Source of the DNA: Zavarzinia compransoris
GTDB taxonomy: Bacteria; Pseudomonadota; Alphaproteobacteria; Zavarziniales; Zavarziniaceae
Direction: 5' to 3'
Assembly (NCBI RefSeq): GCF_003173055.1
Contig: NZ_QGLF01000004.1
Coordinates: 124,001 to 188,000, forward strand
Length of the DNA: 64,000 bases
The position numbers were made by a program, and so were the translations under genes. Position 1 is the stretch's first letter, and each line of letters begins with the position of its first letter. Under the pieces are notes generated by a model. It saw only the letters and a program-made list of their open reading frames with translations, did no database searches and was not told the origin of the DNA. This document shows positions 26,708 through 35,800 of the stretch, one piece after another.

Positions 26708-27508
26708 CTATGCCCCCTCGATCAGGGCGGCGGCGGGGCGCGCAGCGAGTTCCGCCGCCGATTCTTCCTTCAGGTCGATGCCGGTCAGTTCGCGGCGCAG
26801 GGCCTCGCGGGCCAGCCAGGCGATCTTGAAGGCGGCGTTCGCCGGCGGCAGGCCCTCGGGCCGGATGTTGGAGACGCAGTTGCGGCCTGAATCCGGCATC
26901 CCCGCCACCGGCCGGAACGTCAGGTAGCAGCCGAGCGAATCGGCCGCCGAAAGCCCCGGCCGCTCGCCGATCAGCATGATCACCAGATCGGCCCCGAGGG
27001 CGGCGCCGATCGGATCGCCGATGGCGACCCGGCCCTGTTCGACCACAACGGCCGCGTCGATCCCATGCCCCTCGGCGGCGAGGCGGGGGGCCAGGGCATC
27101 GACCAGGGCCAGGGCATTGGCCTCGACCGCCGCCGCCGACAGGCCGTCCGCGATGACGAGGACGATGCGCGCCGGCCCCAGGCTGGTCCGAAGGCCGGCC
27201 GCGGTTTCCGCCGGCAATTGCCGGCCGAGGTCCGGGCGGCGGACATAGGTGGCGCGATCGCCCGCCCGGCTGGCCGTGCCTGCGGCCTTCAGGCCCCGGG
27301 CCCGCAGGGCCTCGATCAGGCGGGTGCCGTCGATCGCCGACCAGACCGCATCCCTGGCCTTGGCATGGTCCAGGGTGAATTGCAGGTGGGCCGCGGTCGG
27401 CAGGGCATTGCCGGCCCGGCCCAGCGCCACCCGGGCGGCGGTATGGCGCCGCAGGTCCGCCAGGCTGGCGGGGGCGGGGATCAGGGCGCCGTCGTCGCCG
27501 TCGCTCAT
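26708..27508 (-). CDS. eutC: Ethanolamine ammonia-lyase light subunit
   Basis: Small subunit of the adenosylcobalamin-dependent lyase that converts ethanolamine to acetaldehyde and ammonia. The 266-residue protein has family segments LADLRRHTAARVALGRAGNA, QFTLDHAKARDAVW, VIADGLSAAAVEANA, MLIGERPGLSAADSLGCY and a near-C-terminal NCVSNIRPEGLPPANAAFKI. ATGA overlaps the eutB stop. No EutA reactivase, permease or shell gene is nearby. Confidence 0.95.
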   Translation of the reverse strand: MSDGDDGALIPAPASLADLRRHTAARVALGRAGNALPTAAHLQFTLDHAKARDAVWSAIDGTRLIEALRARGLKAAGTASRAGDRATYVRRPDLGRQLPAETAAGLRTSLGPARIVLVIADGLSAAAVEANALALVDALAPRLAAEGHGIDAAVVVEQGRVAIGDPIGAALGADLVIMLIGERPGLSAADSLGCYLTFRPVAGMPDSGRNCVSNIRPEGLPPANAAFKIAWLAREALRRELTGIDLKEESAAELAARPAAALIEGA

Positions 27509-28911
27509 TCCGCGGCATCCAGCCGGTGGGCCAGGGCGGCCAGCGCCGGGCGCATGGCCAGCGGCTCGGCCCCGGGATAAAGCCGGCCGGCGCCGTCGCC
27601 GAGGCCGACCTCGGCCAGCCAGGCTTCGAATTCCGGGGCGCGCCGGCGGCCGGTGATTTCCCGCGCGCCCAGGGCATCGTGATAGGACAGGCTCTGGTAG
27701 TTCAGCATCACGTCGTCGGCGCCGGGCACGGTGATGACGAAATTCACCCCGGCATTGGCCAGCAGCAGGAACAGGGCATCCATGTCGTCCTGATCGGCGT
27801 CGCAATGGTTGGTGTAGCAGACGTCCACCCCCATCGGCAGGCCCAGCAGCTTGCCGCAGAAGTGATCCTCCAGCCCGGCGCGGGTGATCTCCTTGCCGTT
27901 GTAGAGATATTCGGGCCCGATGAAGCCGACCACCGTATTGACCAGCAGGGGCTCGAAGCGCCGCGCCACCGCATAGGCCCGCGCCTCCATCGTCTGCTGG
28001 TCGACATCGTGATGGGCATTGGCCGACAGCGCCGCGCCCTGGCCGGTCTCGAAATACATGACATTGCGCCCGGCCGTGCCCCGGCCGAGCGAGAGGGCGG
28101 CATCCCGCGCCTCCGCCAGAAGGGCGAGGGAAACGCCGAAACCGGCATTGGCCCCCTCGCTGCCGGCGATCGACTGGAACACGAGATCGACCGGCGCGCC
28201 CTGTTCGATCGCCTTGATCGCGGTGGTGACATGGCCGAGGCAGCAGGTCTGGGTCGGCACCTTCAGGCGGGTGCGGATATCGTCCAGCAGGGTGACGACG
28301 CGGATATAATCCTGCACCCCGTCCGTCGCCGGGTTGACGCCGAGGACGGCATCGCCGGCGCCGAGCAGCAGGCCGTCGATCAGGCTGGCGGCGATGCCCC
28401 GGCTGTCGTCGGTCGGGTGGTTCGGCTGCAGGCGGGTGGCCAGGCGCCCGGGCAGGCCGATGGTGTTGCGGAAGGCGGTGACCACCCGCACCTTGGCCGC
28501 GACCAGGACCAGATCCTGCACCCGCATCAGCTTGGAGACGGCGGCGACCATTTCCGGCGTCAGCCCGGGGCGCAGCGCCGCCAGCGCCTCGGCCGTCGCC
28601 AGGGGCGACAGCAGCCATTCGCGGAATTCGCCCACCGTCATGGCGGCGACCGGGCGGAAGGCCGCCGGGTCGTGGCCGTCCACGATCAGGCGGGTGACGT
28701 CATCGGTCTCGTAGGGAACGAAGGTGGCGCTCAGGAAATCGGCAAGCGGTGCATCGGCAAGCGCCATCTGTGCCGCAATTCGGTGCACCGCGCTCTCGGC
28801 GGCGATGCCCGCCAGTTCATCGCCCGACCGGCGCGGCGTGGCCTTGGCCATCAGGTCGCGCAGGTCGGGGAAACGCCAGGTCGTGCCGTCGAGGGCGATG
28901 GAATAGGCCAT
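27505..28911 (-). CDS. eutB: Ethanolamine ammonia-lyase heavy subunit
   Basis: Catalytic barrel subunit (468 residues) that binds ethanolamine and, with EutC, adenosylcobalamin. Family segments include LMRVQDLVLVAAKVRVVTAF, RLQPNHPTDD, LLGAGDAVLGVNPATD, FQSIAGSEGANAGFGVSLAL, MYFETGQGAALSANAHHDVD and MGVDVCYTNHCDADQDDMD. Acetaldehyde from this reaction could feed the acylating dehydrogenase at 4657, though nothing links the operons. No regulator or B12 riboswitch was seen in the short upstream region. Confidence 0.96.
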   Translation of the reverse strand: MAYSIALDGTTWRFPDLRDLMAKATPRRSGDELAGIAAESAVHRIAAQMALADAPLADFLSATFVPYETDDVTRLIVDGHDPAAFRPVAAMTVGEFREWLLSPLATAEALAALRPGLTPEMVAAVSKLMRVQDLVLVAAKVRVVTAFRNTIGLPGRLATRLQPNHPTDDSRGIAASLIDGLLLGAGDAVLGVNPATDGVQDYIRVVTLLDDIRTRLKVPTQTCCLGHVTTAIKAIEQGAPVDLVFQSIAGSEGANAGFGVSLALLAEARDAALSLGRGTAGRNVMYFETGQGAALSANAHHDVDQQTMEARAYAVARRFEPLLVNTVVGFIGPEYLYNGKEITRAGLEDHFCGKLLGLPMGVDVCYTNHCDADQDDMDALFLLLANAGVNFVITVPGADDVMLNYQSLSYHDALGAREITGRRRAPEFEAWLAEVGLGDGAGRLYPGAEPLAMRPALAALAHRLDAAE

Positions 28912-28973
28912 GGTCGCAGCCGCTCGTCCTTACCTGTTGTCCACCGGCGTGAACGTGCAAGATCGAGGCCAGT

Positions 28974-29381
28974 TCAGCGCGCGGGCTTGAACGCCAGGGC
29001 CGAGCCGCCGTCCTCGACATAGCGTAAGGCGCCGTCGGTGCCGAGTTCAAGCCGCACGGGCCCGGCCGGGGCCGGCTGCTGGCGCTTGTCCTTGCAGGCG
29101 GTCAGGCGGATTTCCCGGCCCTCGCCCCAGGTCCAGCCGCAGGTGACGGGCAGGGGGCCGACGCTGATCTGGGCGTTCCCGCCCTTGAAGCGGATTTCCG
29201 CGTCGCGGAACAGGGCGACCACCTGGGCCGCCTCCGCCGGGCTGGCGGCATTGTTCGCGGTCAGGGTGACGAGGCTGAGGGCCGGATCCAGCACCCAGCG
29301 CCCCTCGACCTGGACCTCGGCAGCAGCGGCCGCCGCGGGGACCAGCAGGGCGGCCAGGAACAGGGCGGCCCTATTCCGCAC
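28974..29381 (-). CDS. Small exported protein, paralogue 1 of 3
   Basis: The 135-residue product starts with GTG (29381) and has a signal peptide (MRNRAALFLAALLVPAAAAA). The mature part begins VQVEGRWVLDPAL and carries a cysteine pair in VTCGWTWGEGREIRLTACKD. The same layout (G-R-W/Y-x-LD start, then C-x-W...C) is found in the next two genes upstream. The start overlaps the preceding paralogue by 11 bases. No known family recognised. Confidence 0.72.
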   Translation of the reverse strand: MRNRAALFLAALLVPAAAAAAEVQVEGRWVLDPALSLVTLTANNAASPAEAAQVVALFRDAEIRFKGGNAQISVGPLPVTCGWTWGEGREIRLTACKDKRQQPAPAGPVRLELGTDGALRYVEDGGSALAFKPAR

Positions 29382-29793
29382 GATAGATCACCGGCGCCTT
29401 GGCCTTGGCCCCGCTGACCGCGACCGCATTGGCCGCGGCATCGAACGACAGGGTGCCGGTGAAGTTGAAGGGCGTGCCCGGGGTCGCCGACTGGCACTGG
29501 CTGAGCTGGATGGCGGTGCCCGCCAGGCGCCAGCTGCAGGTGCCCGAGACCTTGCTGCCCTGCGCGGCGCCGCTGACGAAGGAAACCGTGCTGTTCTGGA
29601 ACACCAGGACCAGCAGGGCCTTCGCCTGTTCGAGCAGGCTGCGCGCCTTGGGGTCGACATTGCCGGCCGCGACCAGCTTCTGATAGGTCGCATCGACGTC
29701 GAGCGCATAGCGGCCCGCGGGGCCGTCGGCCGCGCCGGCAGGGGCGGCGGCCGCAAGGCCCAGGGCCAGGATCAGGGGCAGGCGGGGAATCAT
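29371..29793 (-). CDS. Small exported protein, paralogue 2 of 3
   Basis: The 140-residue product (ATG at 29793 with GGAG eight bases upstream; GTG at 29799 is an alternative) has a signal peptide (MIPRLPLILALGLAAAAPAG). The mature part starts PAGRYALDVDATYQKLV and carries GTCSWRLAGTAIQLSQC, the cysteine pair shared with its neighbours. It has lost the WTW of the other two and has a longer helical segment before the pair. Function unknown. Confidence 0.72.
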   Translation of the reverse strand: MIPRLPLILALGLAAAAPAGAADGPAGRYALDVDATYQKLVAAGNVDPKARSLLEQAKALLVLVFQNSTVSFVSGAAQGSKVSGTCSWRLAGTAIQLSQCQSATPGTPFNFTGTLSFDAAANAVAVSGAKAKAPVIYRAE

Positions 29794-29894
29794 CTTCACG
29801 GCTCCGACGGGACAGAGGGACAGTTTAGCAGATGTTCCCAGATCGGTGCTATCCCGTCGTCAAGCGCAACGGCCGGCTGTCCGCCGGCCGGGGA

Positions 29895-30320
29895 TCACTG
29901 CCGTTGCAGGATCAGCGACAGCTTGCTCGGCTTGTCCAGCAGGTGCAGGCGGCCGTCGACCATGGCGATCGCCTCGCGCTCGGGGTCGAGGTCATTGGGT
30001 TTGCCGGTCTGGTCCAGACATTTGCTGGGCAGGACGATATCGTATTTGCCCCAGGTCCAGTCGCAATTGGTGGTGTCGGGACCGGCGACCACTTCGAGGC
30101 GCTTGCCCTTGAAGGTCATGAAGAAGCCCTTGGCCATGGGCGCCAGTTCCTGCTGCATCTGGGCGATGCCTTCGGGCGGGACGCCGCTCTCCCTCGCGGC
30201 CGCGACGGTGGCCTCGACGTCCAGGCTCCAGCGGCCCTCGACGCGCTGGTCGGCCGAGGCCGGACCGGTGGAAGCGAGCAGCGCAAGGCCCAGCGCCGCG
30301 AACATGGCGGATCGATACAT
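29895..30320 (-). CDS. Small exported protein, paralogue 3 of 3
   Basis: The 141-residue product has a signal peptide (MYRSAMFAALGLALLASTGP). The mature part starts QRVEGRWSLDVEATVAAARE and carries TNCDWTWGKYDIVLPSKCLD, close to paralogue 1. It starts 14 bases after the VWA gene stop, so it is probably cotranscribed with moxR and the VWA gene. The 95 bases before paralogue 2 hold nothing obvious. Function unknown. Confidence 0.74.
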   Translation of the reverse strand: MYRSAMFAALGLALLASTGPASADQRVEGRWSLDVEATVAAARESGVPPEGIAQMQQELAPMAKGFFMTFKGKRLEVVAGPDTTNCDWTWGKYDIVLPSKCLDQTGKPNDLDPEREAIAMVDGRLHLLDKPSKLSLILQRQ

Positions 30321-30334
30321 TCCAGTCTCCCGCC

Positions 30335-31513
30335 TCAGCGGTTCAGCTCGCGCGCAGCCGCGTCGAGTCCGCCGAGGGTGAGCGGGAACATACGGTTTTC
30401 CATCACCTGGCGCATCACCCCGATGGAGGAGGTGTGATTCCAATGCTTTTCCGGCGTCGGATTGAGCCAGACCGCATGGGGATAGACGTCCAGCACCCGG
30501 CGCATCCAGATCTCGCCCGATTCCTCGTTCCAATGCTCGACCGAGCCGCCGGGATAGGTGATCTCGTAAGGGCTCATCGAGGCGTCGCCGACGAAGATCA
30601 CCTTGTAGTCGTGGGGATAGGTGTGCAGCACCTGCCAGGTCGGCAGCGTATCGGTGTGGCGGCGCTTGTTGTCCTTCCACACTTTCTCGTAAAGGCAATT
30701 GTGGAAGTAGAAATATTCGAGGTGCTTGAACTCGCTGCGCGCCGCTGAGAACAATTCCTCGCACAGGCGGATATAGCTGTCCATCGAGCCGCCGATGTCG
30801 AAGAAGATCAGGACCTTCACCTTGTTGCGGCGCTCGGGGCGCATCTTCAGGTCCAGCCAGCCGGCATTGTTGGCGGTCGAGCGGATGGTGTCCGGCATGT
30901 CCAACTCGACCTCCGCCCCCTCGCGGGCGAATTTCCGCAGGCGGCGCAGGGCGACCTTGATGTTGCGGGTGCCGAGTTCGACCGTATCGTCCAGGTTCTG
31001 GAACTCGCGCTTGTCCCAGACCTTGACCGCGCGCTTGTTGCGGCTCTTGTCCTGGCCGATGCGGACGCCTTCCGGGTTGTAGCCATAGGCGCCGAAGGGC
31101 GAGGTGCCGGCGGTGCCGATCCACTTGTTGCCGCCCTGGTGGCGTTCCTTCTGTTCCTCCAGGCGCTTCTTCAGGGTTTCCATCAGCTTGTCGAAACCGC
31201 CGAGCGATTCGATCAGCGCCTTTTCCTCGTCGGTCAGGGTCTTCTCGGCCAGTTTCCGCAGCCATTCCTCGGGGATTTCCGCGGTCACGCCGTCGCCGAC
31301 CGCCTCCAACCCCTTGAACACGGTGCCGAAGACCTTGTCGAACTTGTCGAGGTTGCGCTCGTCCTTCACCAGGGCGGCGCGCGACAGATAGTAGAAATTA
31401 TCCACGCTGTAGTCGGCGACCCCGGCCTGCATCGCTTCCAGAAGGGTCAGGTATTCCTTCAGGGTGACCGGGATCTTGGCGTTCTTCAGTTCGTAGAAGA
31501 AATTGATGAACAT
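30335..31513 (-). CDS. CoxE-like VWA-domain protein
   Basis: The 392-residue protein begins MFINFFYELKNAKIPVTLKE; a helical region is followed by a VWA domain from about residue 230. The metal site is FFDIGGSMDSY, a DxGGS variant of the DxSxS motif, with a later GDASMSPYEI. It is the standard partner of MoxR ATPases; such pairs act as chaperones that insert metals or activate protein complexes. AGGGGG precedes the start, 21 bases after the moxR stop. Confidence 0.92.
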   Translation of the reverse strand: MFINFFYELKNAKIPVTLKEYLTLLEAMQAGVADYSVDNFYYLSRAALVKDERNLDKFDKVFGTVFKGLEAVGDGVTAEIPEEWLRKLAEKTLTDEEKALIESLGGFDKLMETLKKRLEEQKERHQGGNKWIGTAGTSPFGAYGYNPEGVRIGQDKSRNKRAVKVWDKREFQNLDDTVELGTRNIKVALRRLRKFAREGAEVELDMPDTIRSTANNAGWLDLKMRPERRNKVKVLIFFDIGGSMDSYIRLCEELFSAARSEFKHLEYFYFHNCLYEKVWKDNKRRHTDTLPTWQVLHTYPHDYKVIFVGDASMSPYEITYPGGSVEHWNEESGEIWMRRVLDVYPHAVWLNPTPEKHWNHTSSIGVMRQVMENRMFPLTLGGLDAAARELNR

Positions 31514-31534
31514 CGGTCACCCCCTGTCCGGCGG

Positions 31535-32389
31535 TTACTGCGGCTGACGGTCGGGGCGGCGGGCGAGGAAGGCCAGCCGCTCGAACAGATGGACGTCCTG
31601 CTCGTTCTTCAGCAGCGCGCCATGCATCGGCGGGATCAGCTTCTTCGGGTCGCGCTCGCGAAGCTGTTCCGCGGTCAGGCTCTCCGACATCAGGAGCTTC
31701 AGCCAGTCCAGCAGTTCCGAGGTCGAGGGCTTCTTCTTCAGCCCGGGCACGTCGCGGATCTCGTAGAACACGGTCAGGGCCTCGCGCACCAGGTCGTGCT
31801 GGATGCCCGGGTAATGCACGTCCACGATCTGGCGCATGGTGTCCGGGTCGGGGAACTTGATGTAGTGGAAGAAGCAGCGGCGCAGGAAGGCGTCCGGCAA
31901 TTCCTTCTCGTTGTTCGAGGTGATCATGACGATCGGGCGCTCGGCCGCCTTCACCGTCTGCCGCGTCTCGTAGACGTAGAATTCCATGCGGTCCAGTTCC
32001 TGAAGCAGGTCGTTCGGGAACTCGATATCGGCCTTGTCGATCTCGTCGATCAGCAGGATGGGGGCGGGGCTGGCGGTGAAGGCCTCCCACAGCTTGCCCT
32101 TGACGATGTAGTTGGAAATATCGTGCACCCGGTCGTCGCCGAGCTGGCTGTCGCGCAGCCGGCTGACCGCGTCATATTCGTAAAGGCCCTGCTGGGCCTT
32201 GGTGGTCGACTTGATGTGCCACTGGATCAGGTCGCGGCCCAAGGCGCCGGCGACTTCCTGGGCCAGCACGGTCTTGCCGGTGCCCGGCTCGCCCTTGATC
32301 AGCAGGGGCCGCTGCAGGGTGATGGCCGCATTGACCGCCACCTTCAGATCGTCGGTGGCGACGTAGGACTCGGTACCGGTGAACTTCAT
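31535..32389 (-). CDS. MoxR-family AAA+ ATPase
   Basis: The 284-residue ATPase has Walker A GEPGTGKTV near residues 34-42, Walker B ILLIDEIDKAD near 110-120, sensor-1 IVMITSNNEKELPDAFLRRC with the arginine finger, and a C-terminal lid. It acts with the VWA protein encoded just downstream. The 154-base region before it, next to the ParD-like gene, probably holds its promoter, but no box is convincing. Confidence 0.94.
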   Translation of the reverse strand: MKFTGTESYVATDDLKVAVNAAITLQRPLLIKGEPGTGKTVLAQEVAGALGRDLIQWHIKSTTKAQQGLYEYDAVSRLRDSQLGDDRVHDISNYIVKGKLWEAFTASPAPILLIDEIDKADIEFPNDLLQELDRMEFYVYETRQTVKAAERPIVMITSNNEKELPDAFLRRCFFHYIKFPDPDTMRQIVDVHYPGIQHDLVREALTVFYEIRDVPGLKKKPSTSELLDWLKLLMSESLTAEQLRERDPKKLIPPMHGALLKNEQDVHLFERLAFLARRPDRQPQ

Positions 32390-32543
32390 CGCGGGCTAAC
32401 CCCTGCCTGTTTTAAACGGTCGTTACAAGGAAACTAGGGGCAGGACCGGGCCCGATCAAGCGTCACCGATCTGACGCCGCGTCGGCCTTGAGAAGGGCTG
32501 CCGAGTCGGGGCGGCAGGGACCATTCGAAGGCCCGGCAGGCCG

Positions 32544-32813
32544 TTACCGGTCACGCTTTGCCGCGATGACCAGTCCCGCGGCGGCAAAGGCCTGATCGAG
32601 ATCCATATAGTCAGCGGGATCGGTTTTCGTCCGCGCGCGGATTTCTTCCGCAAGATCGGAGAGGGCGATCTCCATCGCCTCTTCGTCCTGCATCATGTGC
32701 TCGATCGCGTCGGCGACGGCGTCGTCCTCCGTCGCATAGACACCCTGCGCCACCCTTTCCGCCAGGAAACGGCGGTGGCGGTCGGAGAGGCTGAGGGTCG
32801 TCTTGATGGCCAT
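32544..32813 (-). CDS. ParD-like antitoxin, apparently orphan
   Basis: The 89-residue protein has a ribbon-helix-helix N-terminus (MAIKTTLSLSDRHRRFLAER, with VYATEDDAVADAIEHMM) and an acidic C-terminal tail, as in ParD/CopG antitoxins. No ParE-type toxin follows: the downstream 154 bases to moxR hold only an overlapping 65-codon frame without ParE features. It lies 19 bases after the caspase-like gene and may be cotranscribed with it. Confidence 0.75.
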   Translation of the reverse strand: MAIKTTLSLSDRHRRFLAERVAQGVYATEDDAVADAIEHMMQDEEAMEIALSDLAEEIRARTKTDPADYMDLDQAFAAAGLVIAAKRDR

Positions 32814-32832
32814 GGCGAAAAGCGGCGACGCC

Positions 32833-35800
32833 TCACCCCCCGGTGCCGAGGCGGGTGAGGGGGAAGAGGTCGGAGCCGGTGAAGAACCAGCGCGGGCTCT
32901 GGCGGTGGCCGTTGCCGATCTGGCGGGCCATTTCCGGCACCCGCTGCTTGGTGAATTCGCCGATCTCGAAAATGTCGACGATCTTGTCGTTGTTGCCGCG
33001 GACGCTGGTGTCGGCCATGCCCTTCAGCCCGTCGATCAGCGAACTGGTGAAGACGCCGTGGCCGTTGATGCCGTCCAGCGCCTCTTCCTTCGAGGCGGCA
33101 CCGGCCAGGATGAAGCGGCCCGACGCCCGCACCAGCTGGCGTGCGACGGTATCGTTGGCGGTCTGGCGGATCACCGAATCCTCGACCGCGATCAGGCCGG
33201 CGAAACAAGTGTCCAGCACCACGGCGGCGCGCCAGGCGCGCAGCTTGGAAAGGACGGCGATGATCTCGTCCTGGTTGATGCCCTGTTCCTTGATGCCGTC
33301 CCGGCTTTTCACCGAAAGATCGTGGGGCAGGAAGTAGTAGCGCCCCTCGACCGGCACGCCGTGCCCGGCCAGGAAGACGATGGCGGTATCGTCCGCCCCC
33401 GCCTTGGCGGAGAGATCGTCCAGCGCCTTCAGGATCGCGTCCCGGGTCGCCTTCTCGTCGGTCAGCAGGGTGACGTCGGTCGCGGGGCCGGCCAGCGCCT
33501 CGGCGATGCCGGTGGCATCGGCGACGGCATTGACCAGCGGCGGGATTTCCGGCGAGCGGAAGCGGTTGACGCCGATGGCGACGACATGCAGCCGCCCGCC
33601 CTCGACCGCCGGATCGCCCAGGGCCGCCGTCGTGCCGGCGCCCGGGGCGGGGCCGGTCGTGCCCGTTGCCGGCGGGCTGCCCGGACCCGTGGGGGGGCCC
33701 GGGACTGACGGGGTGTCCGGCGTCGTCTGGGCCACCGGGCCCGGCCCGGCGGGGGGCGCTGGCGGCGGTTCGGCCCGGCGTACGGTCAGGGTCACCACCG
33801 GCTGGCGGGCCTGATCGACCTCGATCTCATTGGCGCCGTTGAAGGCGGACAGGCGCAATTCGCTGGCGCCATGGCCGAGCGAGACCAGCCGCTCGCCGGC
33901 GATTTCGCCGCTGGCCGCCGCCGGCGCGGTACCGCCGCCCTCGACCACCGCACCGTTGAGGCGGACGAGGACGCGGCCGATGCCGCCGCCCTGGTCGGTG
34001 GCCTTGAACTTCAGGCGCACCTGTTCGCTGCCGACTTCGATCGCGTCGCCGGCCGTGCCGCGGTCGCCCGGGGCCGGGCGGCATTGCTCGGCCGTGTTGG
34101 GCACCACGTCGCAGATCTCGGTGATGGTGATGCCGGGGGGCATGCCGCGGTCCATGACGGCGACGACGCCGCCGATCCTGGCCGCCGTGCTGGCGATCTC
34201 GCTTTCGCCCGAGCGCCGCAGCTTGGCGACGAGAAGATCGCGGCGGAAGAAGACGGAATAGACCTGGTCGACCGAGACCCATTCGGCGCCGCGTGGTTTG
34301 CCGTCCTTCACCTGATTGACGACATAGCCGAACAGTTTCTCGCCGTCCTGGGAATGGTCGAAGAAGCCCTCGACCGTGGTCGCGACCCAGCGCTTGCCGT
34401 CCGCATGGGGGAAGAAACTGATCGCCTGGCGCCCGGTCTCGAGGTCGAACCAGCGGATGGTGCCGTCGCCGAGACCGGCGACGACCCAGCCCGCCTGTTC
34501 CGCGATGGCGACCGCCCAGACCGGGCTCGGCAGGTCGGCCTTCCACAGCAGCTTGCCGCGTTCGTAGAACTTCAGGCCGAAATCGGTGCCGAGGGCAAGG
34601 CGGCGGGCCGAGGCGGTCAGGGCCGCGCTGCGGGAAATCTCGTTCGGCTGGAGCGCCAGGGGCTGGCCGTCGATGGTCGGGGCGGTACCGTTCTGCCAGC
34701 CGGCGAGATGGGCGAGATTGGCCGGGGCCGGGGGCTTGGGCAGGCCGTCCGCCGATTTCAGTTCGCCCGAGATGACGTCATAGACGACGGCGCGGTTGCC
34801 GCCCCGGCCGAGGCCGAAGCGCACGGTGGCGCCGTCCGGCGCGACGACGAAACTGCCGTCCACCTGGTCGCGGAAATCGGCGGTGGCGCGTTCGAGCTTG
34901 AGGCCGAGGCGCCCCTCGGCATCGATGATCCCCCAGGACGGATCGGCCGCCCCGAAGGCGACGGCGCCGGAGGGCAGGGGGGTGAGGCCGAGCACCGTGT
35001 CGAGGGCGACGGTGATGTCGCTGGCGGGGCTGCCGTCCAGCGGCCAGCGGCGCAGCAGCTTGTCGCCGGCGGTATCGCCATAGGTGCCGGCGCCGACCAG
35101 GGCCTTGCCGTCCGCGGTCCAGGCCACGGTCGAGAGATGGCCGCTGCGGCCGGCCTCGCCCTGGAGGAAGCGTTCGAGCTTCAAGGTGGCGCCGTCGAGC
35201 ACGGCGACCTGATCGCCGTTGAGGAAACTGACCGCGAGGCGGCTGCCGTCGGGCGAGAAGGCGACGTCGAAGGGTTTCACCCCCTCGGGTGCGGCATAGA
35301 TGCCGATCCGCTCCAGCCCCGGGCTGTAGAGCCGCACCGTGCCGTCGAGGGAGGCGGCGGCCAGCCGCCCGTCCGGGGCGAAGGCGACCCGGGTGATGAC
35401 GTCCTTGTAGTCGGCATCGGCAAGGCTGGCCCTTTGCGCCTTCATGTCGACGACGCGCAGGCCCCGGGCATCGTTCACGGCGACGGCGAGGAGTTTCGCG
35501 TCGGGCGAGAAGGCGAGGTCGTTGATCGTATCCGCCGGCGGCTCGGACAGGGCGACGCGCCCGGCCCAGGCCTGTTTCTCGACATTGAAGAAATAGATGC
35601 TGGCGGTGCCGTCGGTGGAAAAGCCGGTATTGCCGGCGACGGCGATGAAACTGCCGGACGGGGTCGCCGCGATGGCATGGAGCGCGCCTTCGGGCCCCGG
35701 CGCCACCGGCACGCGCAGGGTGGCGTTCAGGCGGCCGCTGGCGATCGACCACAGGCGGATGGTCTTGTCGTCGGAAACGGTGGCCAGCTGGTCGCCCTTG

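Noticed and set aside
32456-32653. 65-codon frame overlapping the ParD-like gene, considered as a ParE toxin
   Set aside because: It lies largely inside the antitoxin in another frame and shows no ParE/RelE features.
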